A stretch of 64,000 nt of DNA from Pseudomonas fortuita (GTDB taxonomy: Bacteria > Pseudomonadota > Gammaproteobacteria > Pseudomonadales > Pseudomonadaceae): contig NZ_CP114035.2 in assembly GCF_026898135.2 (NCBI RefSeq), forward strand, positions 5,063,501 to 5,127,500, given 5' to 3'. The notes below the pieces were generated by a model, which had not been told where the DNA came from, did no database searches, and was given only the letters and a program-made list of their open reading frames with translations. A program made the position numbers and the translations under genes. Shown in pieces: positions 1 to 8,431 of this stretch; within the stretch, counting starts at the first letter, position 1; the number at the start of each line of letters is the position of its first letter.

Positions 1-913
1 GCACGGTCTGGTCCGGGTCGATGTCGATGCGCAGCAGGCTGCCCGGGATCTCGAAACCACCCTTGAAGGTCACGTCATAATCGGTTTCGGCCAATTCGGT
101 GCCGATCGCCAGCACCACATCGGCCTCAGCCACCAGCGCGCGTGTAGCCGGCAGCGACTGGGTCGAACCAATCTGCAGCGGGTGGCTGGCCGGCAACAAA
201 CCTTTGGCATTGATGGTCAGCGCCACCGGGGCCTGAAGGTGTTCGGCCAGACGCGCCAGCGCAGCCTCCGCGGCCAACGCACCACCGCCCGCCAGGATCA
301 AGGGCCGCCTTGCACCTGCCAGGCGCTCGGCCATCTGCGCCACGGCCTGCGGCGCTGCCCCTGCCCGGCTGCCACGCACCGGGCGGCCCGGCAGCAGGAA
401 GTCGGCCGGTTCGACCAGCACGTCGAGCGGGATTTCGATATGCACCGGGCGCGGCCGGGCGCTCTCGAACACGGCAAATGCCCGCGCCAGCACCTGCGGC
501 AGGTCTGCAGCCGTCATCAAGGTGTGAGAAAACGCGGCCACACCCGACACCAGTGCCGCCTGGTTGGGCAGCTCGTGCAGCTTGCCGCGGCCACCGCCCA
601 GCTGGTCACGGGACTGCACGCTGGAAATCACCAGCATCGGGATCGAGTCGGCATACGCCTGGCCCATGGCAGTGGTGATGTTGGTCATGCCCGGGCCGGT
701 AATAATGAAGCACACCCCAGGTTTGCCACGGGTGCGCGCATAGCCATCAGCCATGAACCCGGCACCCTGCTCGTGGCGCGGGGTGATGTGGCGAATGGAC
801 GAGCCTGCCAGACCACGATAGAGCTCCACGGTATGTACACCGGGAATGCCGAAGACATGGTCGACGCCATAGCCTTCAAGGAGATTGACCAGTACTTCGC
901 CGCAGGTTGCCAT
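1..913 (-). CDS. TPP-dependent acetolactate synthase-like enzyme (partial)
   Basis: N-terminal part of a thiamine-pyrophosphate enzyme whose 3' end lies beyond the left edge. The visible ~304 residues begin MATCGEVLVNLLEGYGVDHVFG and hold the TPP-binding N-terminal domain. The catalytic glutamate lies in RHEQGAGFMADGYAR, followed by GPGMTNITTAMGQAYADSIP and the start of the central domain (PLILAGGGA, IGTELAETDYD). The family includes acetolactate synthase and 5-guanidino-2-oxopentanoate decarboxylase; the KT2440 relative (PP_1394, from memory) is of this type. The ATG at 913 has an AGGGTG-type ribosome site. It diverges from the LysR gene at 1028, which may control it. Substrate cannot be fixed from the visible part. 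Confidence 0.85.
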   Translation of the reverse strand, partial: MATCGEVLVNLLEGYGVDHVFGIPGVHTVELYRGLAGSSIRHITPRHEQGAGFMADGYARTRGKPGVCFIITGPGMTNITTAMGQAYADSIPMLVISSVQSRDQLGGGRGKLHELPNQAALVSGVAAFSHTLMTAADLPQVLARAFAVFESARPRPVHIEIPLDVLVEPADFLLPGRPVRGSRAGAAPQAVAQMAERLAGARRPLILAGGGALAAEAALARLAEHLQAPVALTINAKGLLPASHPLQIGSTQSLPATRALVAEADVVLAIGTELAETDYDVTFKGGFEIPGSLLRIDIDPDQTV

Positions 914-1027
914 CGGTTTTCACCCTGAATATTGTTGGATTATGCCCTTATTGGACCCAAGCCACGGCTACCGCCACAATGCAAAAAAACACATACTAGC
1001 CATGTCCTGTCATCATGGCTCAGCACG

Positions 1028-1903
1028 ATGAAACGCTTCCCGCCCCTGCCCGCCCTGCACACCTTTCTGGTCACCGCCCAGCACTGCAACTTCACCCGTG
1101 CAGGGCAACAGCTGCACATCACCCAAGGCGCCGTCAGCCGGCAGATCGCTGCCCTCGAAGCGCACCTGGGTTATGCGCTTTTCCAGCGCCAGGCCCGCGG
1201 GCTGAGCCTGACCCGCGAAGGCCAGGACTGGCTGCCTCGTGTACAGCAGGTATTCGCGCTGATTGAGCAAGGCGTGCGTGAGGTCGGTGGACGCAGCACT
1301 ACCTTGCAGCTCAAGGCCCCAACCTGCGTGATGCGCTGGCTGTTGCCGCGCCTGATGGAATGGCAGGCACTGCGCCCGGACGTACCGGTGGAGCTGACCA
1401 CCACGGTGCAGCATGGCGTGGATTTTCGTCGCGAGGGCTTCGATGCAGCAGTGGTTTATGGCGATGCGCCAAACCACGGGCTGCATGTGCGCAAGCTGTT
1501 CGATGAACAACTTACGCCCGTGTGCGCCCCCTCGTTGCGTGAGGGGCCGATACCGTTGCAGCAGGTGGAAGACCTGGCGCGGCACATGCTGCTCCACCCG
1601 TCGCGGGATGAACATGACTGGCAGTTGTGGCTGCAGGCAGCGGGGGTGACGTTGGCCACTCATGGGCCGAAGCAGCATTTCGAGACACTGGACATGGCGA
1701 TGGCCATGGCCTCGCAGGGGACGGGTGTGGCCATCGGCGACTGGTCGCTGATTGGCGATGACTTGCGCGGGGGGCGGCTGTCCATGCCGTTTGCGCTGAA
1801 GGTAGTGACCGGGAAAGGGTATTACCTGGTAAGCCAGGCCAGAAGCTTGCCGCCAGGGTTGATGGAGTTACTGGACTGGCTGGAGAGCCAGGCTAGCCAA
1901 TAA
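1028..1903 (+). CDS. LysR-family transcriptional regulator (GcvA-like)
   Basis: A 291-residue LysR regulator starting MKRFPPLPALHTFLVTAQHCNF. The N-terminal winged helix-turn-helix covers about residues 5-63 (FTRAGQQLHITQGAVSRQIAALE) and the rest is the periplasmic-binding-protein-like effector domain (VELTTTVQHGVDF, GDWSLIGDDL). The reading frame stays open upstream to 932, but the ATG at 1028 gives the normal LysR length and places the HTH at the usual distance. It is divergent from the TPP enzyme gene, the usual arrangement for a LysR regulator and its target. The inducer is unknown. Confidence 0.88.
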   Translation: MKRFPPLPALHTFLVTAQHCNFTRAGQQLHITQGAVSRQIAALEAHLGYALFQRQARGLSLTREGQDWLPRVQQVFALIEQGVREVGGRSTTLQLKAPTCVMRWLLPRLMEWQALRPDVPVELTTTVQHGVDFRREGFDAAVVYGDAPNHGLHVRKLFDEQLTPVCAPSLREGPIPLQQVEDLARHMLLHPSRDEHDWQLWLQAAGVTLATHGPKQHFETLDMAMAMASQGTGVAIGDWSLIGDDLRGGRLSMPFALKVVTGKGYYLVSQARSLPPGLMELLDWLESQASQ

Positions 1904-1910
1904 GTGCCTC

Positions 1911-1993
1911 TTCGCGGGCGCGCCCGCTCCCACAGGTACAGCATGGGCCTTGGGAACTGTGCTGTAGCTGTGGGAGCGGGCATGCCCGCGAAG
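1911..1993. repeat. Paired REP palindrome
   Basis: Two inverted copies of the P. putida REP unit. The left copy reads TTCGCGGGCGCGCCCGCTCC and its inverted partner ends GCGGGCATGCCCGCGAA, around a loop of about 35 bases. It lies between the convergent LysR and NAD(P)H-binding genes, where it may act as a transcription boundary. Confidence 0.85.
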
Positions 1994-2001
1994 CAGGCGA
2001 C

Positions 2002-2616
2002 TCAGTAGCCCACTGTAAACCGCTGCCGCGAATGCGCCGGCTTTTCCAGCTCGTCGAGCATGGCAATGGCATAGTCGGCAAAGGTGATCCAGCTTTTGCC
2101 ATCCGCACCGATCAGCAGATGATCCTTGCCCACTTTGTAGCGCCCGCTGCGCTCACCTTCAACAAACTCCGCCGACGGCGAGAGGAATGTCCAGTCCAGG
2201 TCTGGGTCGCGCTGCAACGCTTCCAGAAAACGCACCCCGGCAGTGGCCTCGGCCTTGTAGGCCTCCGGGAAGTCCGGGCTGTCGATTACCCGATGCCCCG
2301 ACGGCAGCAGCAAGCTGCCGGCGCCACCCACCACCAACAGGCGCTTGACCCCGGCACGCTTGACCGGCTCGATGATGGCATGCGGCTCGATCGTCGAGAA
2401 ATGCGCCGCGCTCAACACGGCGTCCAAGCCTGTTACCGCCGCTTGCAGGGCCGCACTGTCCTTGGCATCCAGCGCCTTGACGGTCACCCCTTCACGGCCC
2501 TGCAATCGCGAAGGGTCGCGGGCGATGGCCAACACACTGTGGCCACGGCGCAGGGCCTCCTCCAGCAACTGGCTGCCAGCGCGGCCAGTGGCACCGATAA
2601 TTGCGATCTTGCTCAT
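2002..2616 (-). CDS. NAD(P)H-binding Rossmann-fold protein (YwnB/NmrA-like)
   Basis: A 204-residue atypical short-chain dehydrogenase starting MSKIAIIGATGRAGSQLLEEAL. The GATGRAG motif at about residues 8-14 is the dinucleotide-binding turn. ARDPSRL follows strand 2, where NADP specificity is often set, and VGGAGSLLLPSG is a typical internal motif. Proteins of this type act as oxidoreductases, epimerase-like enzymes or redox sensors; the substrate is not evident. The ATG at 2616 has GGAGAG seven bases upstream and is preferred over an in-frame codon five residues earlier. It reads in the same direction as the metallo-beta-lactamase-like gene upstream, 28 bases away, so the two may be co-transcribed. 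Confidence 0.82.
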   Translation of the reverse strand: MSKIAIIGATGRAGSQLLEEALRRGHSVLAIARDPSRLQGREGVTVKALDAKDSAALQAAVTGLDAVLSAAHFSTIEPHAIIEPVKRAGVKRLLVVGGAGSLLLPSGHRVIDSPDFPEAYKAEATAGVRFLEALQRDPDLDWTFLSPSAEFVEGERSGRYKVGKDHLLIGADGKSWITFADYAIAMLDELEKPAHSRQRFTVGY

Positions 2617-2644
2617 GGGAACACTCTCCATTGATTGAACGGAA

Positions 2645-3520
2645 TTACCACTTCATCTCGCCCTTGGCGACCTTGGCACCGAGTTCCAGCGAGCTTTCAT
2701 CGGCCAGGCCCGGGTAACGCTGCTTCATGGCCTGGATCAACGCATTGGCGTCTTTCGCCTTGGCGGTTTCAGCGTCAAACCCACGAATGTAGTTTGCCGT
2801 GAAGCGCACGGCCTGCAGTGAACGGCTGCTGTCTCCCAGGTAATGCCCGGGGATGACCGTGCGTGGCCCCAGCGCCTCGACGTGCGCCAAGGTGCCAAGC
2901 CAATCGGCATGGGACTTGGCCGATTGAGTGTCGGCCATCCACACATGAATGTTTTCGGACACCACCACGCCACCGACCACCGCCTTGATCGACGGGATCC
3001 ACACAAAACTGCGGTCTGGTTGCGGGCCGTCCAGGCCGACCACGTCCAAGGCCTGCCCCTCCAGCGTCAGGCGCTGCCCTTCGAGCACTTGCGGCAGCAC
3101 CAGCCGCTGCGGTTTGTCTGCCCCCATCTGCGGCCCCCAGTACGCCAGCTTGGCATCCCTGGTCTGGCGGATATGTGCAACCGTGGCGGCAGAGGCCAGC
3201 ACCTTGGCGTTGGGGAAGGCCTGGGTCAGGGTGTCCAGGCCAAAGTAATAGTCCGGGTCGCCGTGGCTGATGTAGATGGTGGTCAAGTGTTTGCCGCCAG
3301 CCTGCAGGCGCTTTACCAGTTGCTCAGCCTGGGCTTTGCCAAACTGGGCGTCGATCAGCACGGCATCGTGCTCGCCACTGACAATCACCGAACTGACCGG
3401 AAAAATGGCCTCGTGCCCGGGGTTGTAGACCTCCAGTTGCAGCGGTTCGGCGGCCAGCGCAGGGCCGGCCAGGGTCACGCAGGCCAGTAGCAGGCCTCGC
3501 AAGGGGGTGAACAGGGACAT
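2645..3520 (-). CDS. Exported metallo-beta-lactamase-fold protein with altered metal motif
   Basis: A 291-residue protein with an N-terminal signal peptide (MSLFTPLRGLLLACVTLAGP, cleavage likely after ALAAE region). The fold is that of metallo-beta-lactamase hydrolases: VSSVIVSGEHDAVLIDAQFG, then ISHGDPDYYFGLDTL, and later VIPGHYLGD. In most members the second motif reads HxHxDH; here the matching residues are H86-G-D88-P-D90-Y91, so two metal-binding histidines are replaced. Activity may therefore depend on one metal or be altered. The start at 3520 gives the signal peptide; longer in-frame extensions look like non-coding sequence. It is divergent from the LysR gene at 3623. Confidence 0.8.
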   Translation of the reverse strand: MSLFTPLRGLLLACVTLAGPALAAEPLQLEVYNPGHEAIFPVSSVIVSGEHDAVLIDAQFGKAQAEQLVKRLQAGGKHLTTIYISHGDPDYYFGLDTLTQAFPNAKVLASAATVAHIRQTRDAKLAYWGPQMGADKPQRLVLPQVLEGQRLTLEGQALDVVGLDGPQPDRSFVWIPSIKAVVGGVVVSENIHVWMADTQSAKSHADWLGTLAHVEALGPRTVIPGHYLGDSSRSLQAVRFTANYIRGFDAETAKAKDANALIQAMKQRYPGLADESSLELGAKVAKGEMKW

Positions 3521-3622
3521 AGGCAAGGCCTTCAGTTGAACAATGCCTAACAGCTTAGTTGCCCGATCTGTGACAAAAAATGCCATGCTTGAACATAGTT
3601 TGTTTCTAAAACCGGGCAAATC

Positions 3623-4528
3623 ATGGACCGTCTCAACGCCATGCGCGTTTTCGTTACCGTCGTCGACCTGGGCAGCCAGTCGGCAGCGGCAGACCACCTG
3701 CAGCTTTCTCGGCCCGTGGTGTCGCGTTACCTGGCAGAGCTGGAGGACTGGGTTGGCGCGAGGCTAATGCAGCGCACCACTCGCAAGCTCAGCCTCACCG
3801 CGGCCGGCCAGGAAACCCTGCCCCGCTGCCGGCAACTGCTGGAACTGGCCGGCGACCTGCAGGCCGCGGTGCAGCAGCCGGATGACGCGCCGAAAGGCGC
3901 GCTGCGCATCAGCGTCAGCACCTCTTTCGGCCAGGCGCAGCTGGTGGACGCGGTGGCGGCCTATGTGCGGCGCTATCCTGGGGTGAAGGTGGAACTGCAA
4001 ATGCTCGATCGCACCGTCAACCTGGTGGATGAGCGCATCGACCTGGCCATCCGCACCAGCAACGAGCTGGACCCCAACCTGATCGCCCGGCGCCTGAGCG
4101 TGTGCCGCTCGGTGGTGTGCGCAGCCCCGGCCTACCTGAGCGAGCACGGCGTACCGCAACGGGTCGAGGACCTGAGCCGGCACAACTGCCTGACCCATGC
4201 CTATTTCGGCCACAGCCTGTGGCATTTCGAGGTGGCCGGCCAGCAGGTCGCCGTACCGGTGGCGGGAAACATCAGCGCCAACGAAGCCATGACATTGCAA
4301 AAGGCAGCCCTGGCCAGCGCAGGAATCGCCATGCTGCCAACCTACCAGGCCGCCGACGCCCTGCGCAGGGGCGAACTGGTACGCCTGCTGCCCGAAGCGC
4401 AGCCACGTGAACTGAACCTGAATGCGGTGTACACGTCACGCAAGCACATGCCGGCGACCTTGCGCAGCATGTTGGATTTCCTGGTGCAGCGGTTCAAGGA
4501 CGAGCCGGAGTGGGATCGGGATCTGTAA
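3623..4528 (+). CDS. LysR-family transcriptional regulator
   Basis: A 301-residue LysR regulator beginning MDRLNAMRVFVTVVDLGSQS. The HTH lies in SAAADHLQLSRPVVSRYLAELE, and the effector domain runs from about residue 90 (GALRISVSTSFGQAQLV) to the end. It resembles the large group of AaeR/DmlR-like regulators (LVDERIDLAIRTSNELDPNLIARRL). It is divergent from the exported metallo-beta-lactamase-fold gene with about 100 bases between the starts, so that gene is its most likely target, along with autoregulation. Confidence 0.88.
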   Translation: MDRLNAMRVFVTVVDLGSQSAAADHLQLSRPVVSRYLAELEDWVGARLMQRTTRKLSLTAAGQETLPRCRQLLELAGDLQAAVQQPDDAPKGALRISVSTSFGQAQLVDAVAAYVRRYPGVKVELQMLDRTVNLVDERIDLAIRTSNELDPNLIARRLSVCRSVVCAAPAYLSEHGVPQRVEDLSRHNCLTHAYFGHSLWHFEVAGQQVAVPVAGNISANEAMTLQKAALASAGIAMLPTYQAADALRRGELVRLLPEAQPRELNLNAVYTSRKHMPATLRSMLDFLVQRFKDEPEWDRDL

Positions 4529-4587
4529 CGCTGAAATTGGCCTACGCTGGAAGGTATCACCTATTGCTGTAACAGGAGGTGAGCACC

Positions 4588-4761
4588 ATGGGCATCAAAT
4601 CCAGAAGAGTCGCCCTTGTCATGGCCCTGACTGCGGTCGCAGGGCTGTATGGTTCAGCGTGCTGGCGCGCCGAGCTGCTACGCAGTCAGCCCAGCGCCGC
4701 AGCCAGCTGCGAGCAGGCACATTGCGTGCCTCACACTGCAACCTTGAGCGCCATCCGCTGA
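4588..4761 (+). CDS. Small hypothetical protein with N-terminal hydrophobic segment
   Basis: A 57-residue protein starting MGIKSRRVALVMALTAVAGL, with one hydrophobic segment (about residues 8-26) that could be a signal peptide or membrane anchor. A short tail carries three cysteines (AC, SC, HC). An unusually strong ribosome site, AACAGGAGGTG (from 4571), lies at the right distance from the ATG at 4588, which supports translation. A GTG at 4579 overlaps that site and is less likely. It follows the LysR gene by about 60 bases. Function unknown. Confidence 0.6.
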   Translation: MGIKSRRVALVMALTAVAGLYGSACWRAELLRSQPSAAASCEQAHCVPHTATLSAIR

Positions 4762-4780
4762 GTTGACGGCGCCCTGCCGG

Positions 4781-5650
4781 TCACTCTTCGACGCTCATGT
4801 ATTCCTTGGCCCAGCGGATGTAATCCTCGGGCTGGGTGTAGGTGTGCGAGAGTTCGGTGGCGCTCAGGTTCTGCGACTTGTTCTGCTGGCCACGCTGCAA
4901 GCGCAAGCAATCGTAAGTGGCCTTGATCGCAGCAAAGTAGGCGCCATGGCCATCGACTGCGATACGCACGCCCAGGCTCGCCAGGCGTTCATCGTCATGC
5001 AGGTTGGGGTTGCCATAGGTGACCAGCATCAGCGGCACTGTCAGGTGCTCGGCAATCTGCTCGAGGTGTTCGAAGTCCTTCACGCCTACCATACAGATAC
5101 CATCGGCACCGGCCTTCTGGTAGCTCTGGGTGCGCACGATGATTTCTTCGGTGGTGAGCACGCCAGCATTGGTACGGGCAATGATCGACAATGACGAGTC
5201 GACACGCGCCTCCAGGGCCGCACGAATCTTGCCGACGCCTTCCTCAACCGGGATCAGGTCGGTGGACTTGCGCCCGAATTGGGCGGGCAGCAGGGTGTCT
5301 TCGATGGTCAGCCCAGCCACGCCGGCGCGCTCCAGTTCGATAACCGTGCGCATCACGTTCAGCGCGTTGCCGTAGCCGTGGTCGGCATCAGCCAGCACGG
5401 GCAATTGCGCTACCCGGCCAATTCGGGTGGCCTGCTCGACAAATTCACTGAGGGTGATCAGGGCGAAGTCCGGCGCAGCCAGTACCTGCAATGAAGCGAC
5501 AGAACCGCCCAGGATGCCGACCTCGAAGCCCAGGTCTGCGGCAATGCGTGCCGACATCGGGTCGAACACCGATGCAGTGTGGTAACAGGAACCTGAAGCG
5601 AGCAGTTCGCGGAAGGCAAAACGCAGATCTTGATGGGAAGCCTTGGGCAT
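4781..5650 (-). CDS. Oxaloacetate decarboxylase-like enzyme (ICL/PEP mutase superfamily)
   Basis: A 289-residue member of the isocitrate lyase/PEP mutase superfamily, starting [20 protein letters not shown]. Superfamily motifs are present: [10 protein letters not shown] near the active site, [17 protein letters not shown] with the Mg-binding acidic residues, and [14 protein letters not shown]. This resembles the Pseudomonas oxaloacetate decarboxylase group (PA4872 type), which lacks the K-C-G-H lyase motif of isocitrate lyases. The likely reaction is oxaloacetate to pyruvate and CO2. The ATG at 5650 has GGAG six bases before it. A 17-bp palindrome (5817-5833) lies about 170 bases upstream. 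Confidence 0.82.
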   Translation of the reverse strand: MPKASHQDLRFAFRELLASGSCYHTASVFDPMSARIAADLGFEVGILGGSVASLQVLAAPDFALITLSEFVEQATRIGRVAQLPVLADADHGYGNALNVMRTVIELERAGVAGLTIEDTLLPAQFGRKSTDLIPVEEGVGKIRAALEARVDSSLSIIARTNAGVLTTEEIIVRTQSYQKAGADGICMVGVKDFEHLEQIAEHLTVPLMLVTYGNPNLHDDERLASLGVRIAVDGHGAYFAAIKATYDCLRLQRGQQNKSQNLSATELSHTYTQPEDYIRWAKEYMSVEE

Positions 5651-6011
5651 GATCACTCCGCAAATAAGTTGAAATTTGAACGGTAACTACCGACCCCTGT
5701 AATCGGGTCTACCTGACCTGTTCCAACCGTCGCCATCTGGGCGGTCATGCTCGACATGCAGGCAGAGGAATAAAAGGTGTGGGAGACAGCGGCCTGAAAA
5801 ACCTGCGGCATATTGCTGCACCAAGCTGGTGCAAGCCCCGGTTTTCAGCCCCTGTGGCATACCAACGATATCACGCAGCCATGCATACTGAATGAATGCG
5901 CCAATGCCGATTCGGCATAGGGGATGCAGATAGTACATAGGAAGCTACCTAACTCAGGTTACAATCCGACTTGCCCGCGAAGAGGCCGCCACACTCAATC
6001 AAGGTATTCCC
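5651..6011. other. Divergent intergenic region without a gene
   Basis: The 361 bases between the oxaloacetate decarboxylase-like gene and the exporter show no convincing reading frame. The most notable element is the palindrome at 5817-5833 (separate entry). A short hairpin GACCC...GGGTC lies near 5692-5709, and a partial REP half (TTGCCCGCGAAGAGG) sits just before the exporter. I found no clear sigma70 or sigma54 promoter on either strand. Confidence 0.6.
5817..5833. promoter_or_regulatory. NtrC-type palindrome
   Basis: The sequence TGCACCAAGCTGGTGCA has perfect 7-base arms (TGCACCA/TGGTGCA) around AGC. This matches the NtrC enhancer consensus known from enterics and P. putida (GCACCA-N3-TGGTGC). 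No sigma54 -24/-12 element was recognised nearby, so its use is uncertain. It could serve the decarboxylase, the exporter, or neither. Confidence 0.4.
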
Positions 6012-7463
6012 GTGACCGCCGCCCTGCCCCCCACCACCCTGCGCAACGTGCTCACCGCCCTGATGCTGGCGATCTTCCTCGGCGCACTGGACCAGACCAT
6101 CGTCGCCGTCTCACTGCCCGCGATCTCGGCCCAGTTCAACGATGTCGGCCTGCTGGCGTGGATCATTTCCGGCTACATGGTGGCGATGACCGTGGCCGTG
6201 CCGATCTACGGCAAGCTGGGTGACCTGTACGGGCGGCGGCGGATGATCCTGACCGGCATCAGTCTGTTCACCCTGGCCTCGATCGCCTGCGCCTTGGCCC
6301 AGGACATGCAGCAGCTGGTGCTGGCGCGGGTACTGCAGGGCATTGGTGCGGGTGGCATGGTTTCGGTCAGCCAGGCAATTATCGGCGACTTTGTGCCACC
6401 CCGCGAACGCGGCCGCTATCAGGGCTATTTCAGCAGCATGTATGCAGTGGCGAGTGTCGCCGGGCCAGTGCTGGGTGGAGGGTTGACCGAGTACCTGTCA
6501 TGGCGCTGGGTATTCTGGATCAACCTGCCGCTGGGGCTGGTTGCCTTGTGGGCGATCCACCGGGCCCTGGGCGGCATGCCGGCGCAACGCCGCGAGGCGC
6601 AGGTTGACTACCTCGGCGCCGTGCTGCTGATCCTCGGCCTGGGCAGTCTGTTACTGGGCATCACCTTGGTCGGCCAGGGCCACCCTTGGGCCGACCCGGC
6701 CGTACTGGCCCTGTTCGCCTGCGCCGTGCTGGGCCTTGCGCTGTTCATCGCTCATGAGCGCCGCTGCCCGGAGCCGCTGCTGCCCTTGGGCCTGTTCGGC
6801 AACCGTGTCGCGGTTTGGTGCTGGGGCGTGATCTTTTTCGCCAGTTTCCAGTCCATTTCCCTGACCATGCTGATGCCGTTGCGCTATCAGGGCATCACCG
6901 GCGCCGGTGCCGACAGCGCCGCCCTGCACCTGCTGCCACTGGCGATGGGGCTGCCCCTGGGTGCCTTCACCGGCGGGCGCATGACCAGCCGCACCGGGCG
7001 CTACAAGCCGCAGATTCTGGCCGGTGCCCTGCTGATGCCAGTGGCCATTTTTGCCATGGCGCTGACCCCGCCACAGTCTGGGTGGTTCAGTGCATTGTTC
7101 ATGCTGCTGACCGGCATTGCCTGCGGGTTGCAGTTCCCTACATCGCTGGTAGGTACGCAAAGTGCTGTGGACAGCAAGGACATTGGGGTGGCCACCAGCA
7201 CCACCAACCTGTTCCGGTCGCTGGGCGGGGCCATGGGCGTTGCCTGCATGTCCAGTCTGCTGCTGGCACTGCTGCACCAGGGCGGGTTCGAAATGCTGGG
7301 CAACCCGTTGCTTGGGAGTCTGAAGGCAGGGGAGGTGGACCTGGTCACGCAGGCGCGGTTGACGGAAACATTCCGGCAGTTGCTGATGGGAAGTGGGCTG
7401 GTTGCACTGCTCGGGCTGATTGCCGCAGTGGCGCTGCCGGATCGGCAACTGCGCGGACGCTAG
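6012..7463 (+). CDS. DHA2-family MFS multidrug exporter (EmrB/QacA-like)
   Basis: A 483-residue major facilitator with 14 predicted membrane segments, typical of drug:H+ antiporters of the DHA2 family. Family motifs are visible: LDQTIVAVSLPAISAQF (motif D1, segment 1), GKLGDLYGRRRMI (motif A, loop 2-3) and the segment-5 motif around VAGPVLGGGLTEYLSWRWVFWINLPLG. The start is GTG at 6012; no other start fits the first membrane segment better. No adaptor (EmrA-like) gene is adjacent, so it probably works alone in the inner membrane. It converges on ttgR, with 77 bases between the stops. Confidence 0.88.
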   Translation: MTAALPPTTLRNVLTALMLAIFLGALDQTIVAVSLPAISAQFNDVGLLAWIISGYMVAMTVAVPIYGKLGDLYGRRRMILTGISLFTLASIACALAQDMQQLVLARVLQGIGAGGMVSVSQAIIGDFVPPRERGRYQGYFSSMYAVASVAGPVLGGGLTEYLSWRWVFWINLPLGLVALWAIHRALGGMPAQRREAQVDYLGAVLLILGLGSLLLGITLVGQGHPWADPAVLALFACAVLGLALFIAHERRCPEPLLPLGLFGNRVAVWCWGVIFFASFQSISLTMLMPLRYQGITGAGADSAALHLLPLAMGLPLGAFTGGRMTSRTGRYKPQILAGALLMPVAIFAMALTPPQSGWFSALFMLLTGIACGLQFPTSLVGTQSAVDSKDIGVATSTTNLFRSLGGAMGVACMSSLLLALLHQGGFEMLGNPLLGSLKAGEVDLVTQARLTETFRQLLMGSGLVALLGLIAAVALPDRQLRGR

Positions 7464-7540
7464 AGGCAGCTCCCGCACCCTGCGCTTAATACTCTGCTAA
7501 TACATAAGGGAAACAATCCCTCACAATCCTTAACAAAGTG

Positions 7541-8173
7541 TCATTTGCGCAGAGCCGGGCTCAAGCGCAGCATATCCAGCCCGGTGTCGACCCATTTTTC
7601 GACATCACCCAACAGATCGACACTGTCAGGCAGCAACAGCCAGCGCCCGATCAGGCCATCGACATAGGCAAACATGGCCACCGCCGCGCGCTCGACATCC
7701 AGCTCGCCAGGCAACTGGCCCCGGCGAACGGCATTGGCCAACGCCAGGGCAATGCCCTTGTGGCAATCCAGCACCGCCCCCTGGCGCTGCTGGCGAATTT
7801 CACACATGTCATCGGTGAACTCGCACTTGTGATGCAGGATTTCATTGATACGCCGGGTTCGGGCATCGAGCACCAGCTCGTTGAACACTTGCAACAGCAG
7901 CTTGCGCATGCAGCCGAGCGGGTCGACTTCGTCCTCGCTTTCGCTCGCCCGTGCCAAGTGGTCATGGGTTTCGTGCAAGCTGTCGAGCAGCGCCTGTACC
8001 AGCTCCGCCTTGTTGTTGAAGTGCCAGTAGATCGCCCCGCGCGTGACTCCCGCCAGCTCGGCGATGTCGGCCAGGGTGGTTCGCGCAACCCCGCGCTTGT
8101 AGAAGGCCTTTTCCGCCGCCTCAATGATCTGGGCGCGGGTTTCCTGGGCTTCTTCTTTGGTTCGACGGACCAT
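7541..8173 (-). CDS. ttgR: TetR-family repressor of the TtgABC pump
   Basis: A 210-residue TetR regulator, the same length as known TtgR. The N-terminal HTH reads [28 protein letters not shown] (cited in parts: [18 protein letters not shown], about residues 35-52). The C-terminal ligand-binding domain includes [20 protein letters not shown]. TtgR binds flavonoids, chloramphenicol and other antimicrobials and then leaves its operator, switching on ttgABC and its own gene. It is divergent from ttgA with the operator between them, exactly as in P. putida DOT-T1E and KT2440. Confidence 0.97.
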   Translation of the reverse strand: MVRRTKEEAQETRAQIIEAAEKAFYKRGVARTTLADIAELAGVTRGAIYWHFNNKAELVQALLDSLHETHDHLARASESEDEVDPLGCMRKLLLQVFNELVLDARTRRINEILHHKCEFTDDMCEIRQQRQGAVLDCHKGIALALANAVRRGQLPGELDVERAAVAMFAYVDGLIGRWLLLPDSVDLLGDVEKWVDTGLDMLRLSPALRK

Positions 8174-8293
8174 GGCAGTACAACCTCATCTGGCCCGAAC
8201 GCGCGGCGCGTACGGGGGACGCTTCGGGGGCACCTCTGCAGGGAGCCTCACGGATAAGCTAATCAAGAGCTGTGGCAGTACCTGAGTACAACC

Positions 8294-8333
8294 CAGCGGT
8301 ATTTACAAACAACCATGAATGTAAGTATATTCC
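8294..8333. promoter_or_regulatory. TtgR operator overlapping the ttgA and ttgR promoters
   Basis: Imperfect inverted repeat with half-sites TATTTACA (8300-8307) and TGTAAGTA (8320-8327), nearly identical to the TtgR footprint described in P. putida DOT-T1E. A ttgA promoter can be read within it: -35 TTTACA (8302-8307), 18-base spacer, -10 TATATT (8326-8331). Repressor binding would block RNA polymerase in both directions. Confidence 0.88.
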
Positions 8334-8431
8334 TTAGCAAGCTATTTATCCACCGGATAGCAATTTTTCCAGATCAAGAACTCTTCCATTACTCTTGAGC
8401 GTCTCCCTGCTCCAGCGACCCGAGGATCCTC

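Noticed and set aside
932..1027. Longer start for the first LysR gene
   Set aside because: The extension lacks LysR similarity and lies in the divergent promoter region of the TPP gene.
5687..5938. 83-codon minus-strand frame before the decarboxylase
   Set aside because: No ribosome site, unlikely composition, and it contains the palindrome of the regulatory region.
5834..6011. Sigma54 promoter for the exporter (TGGCATACC...)
   Set aside because: The -12 element does not follow at the required distance: GG is not followed by GC after 10 bases.
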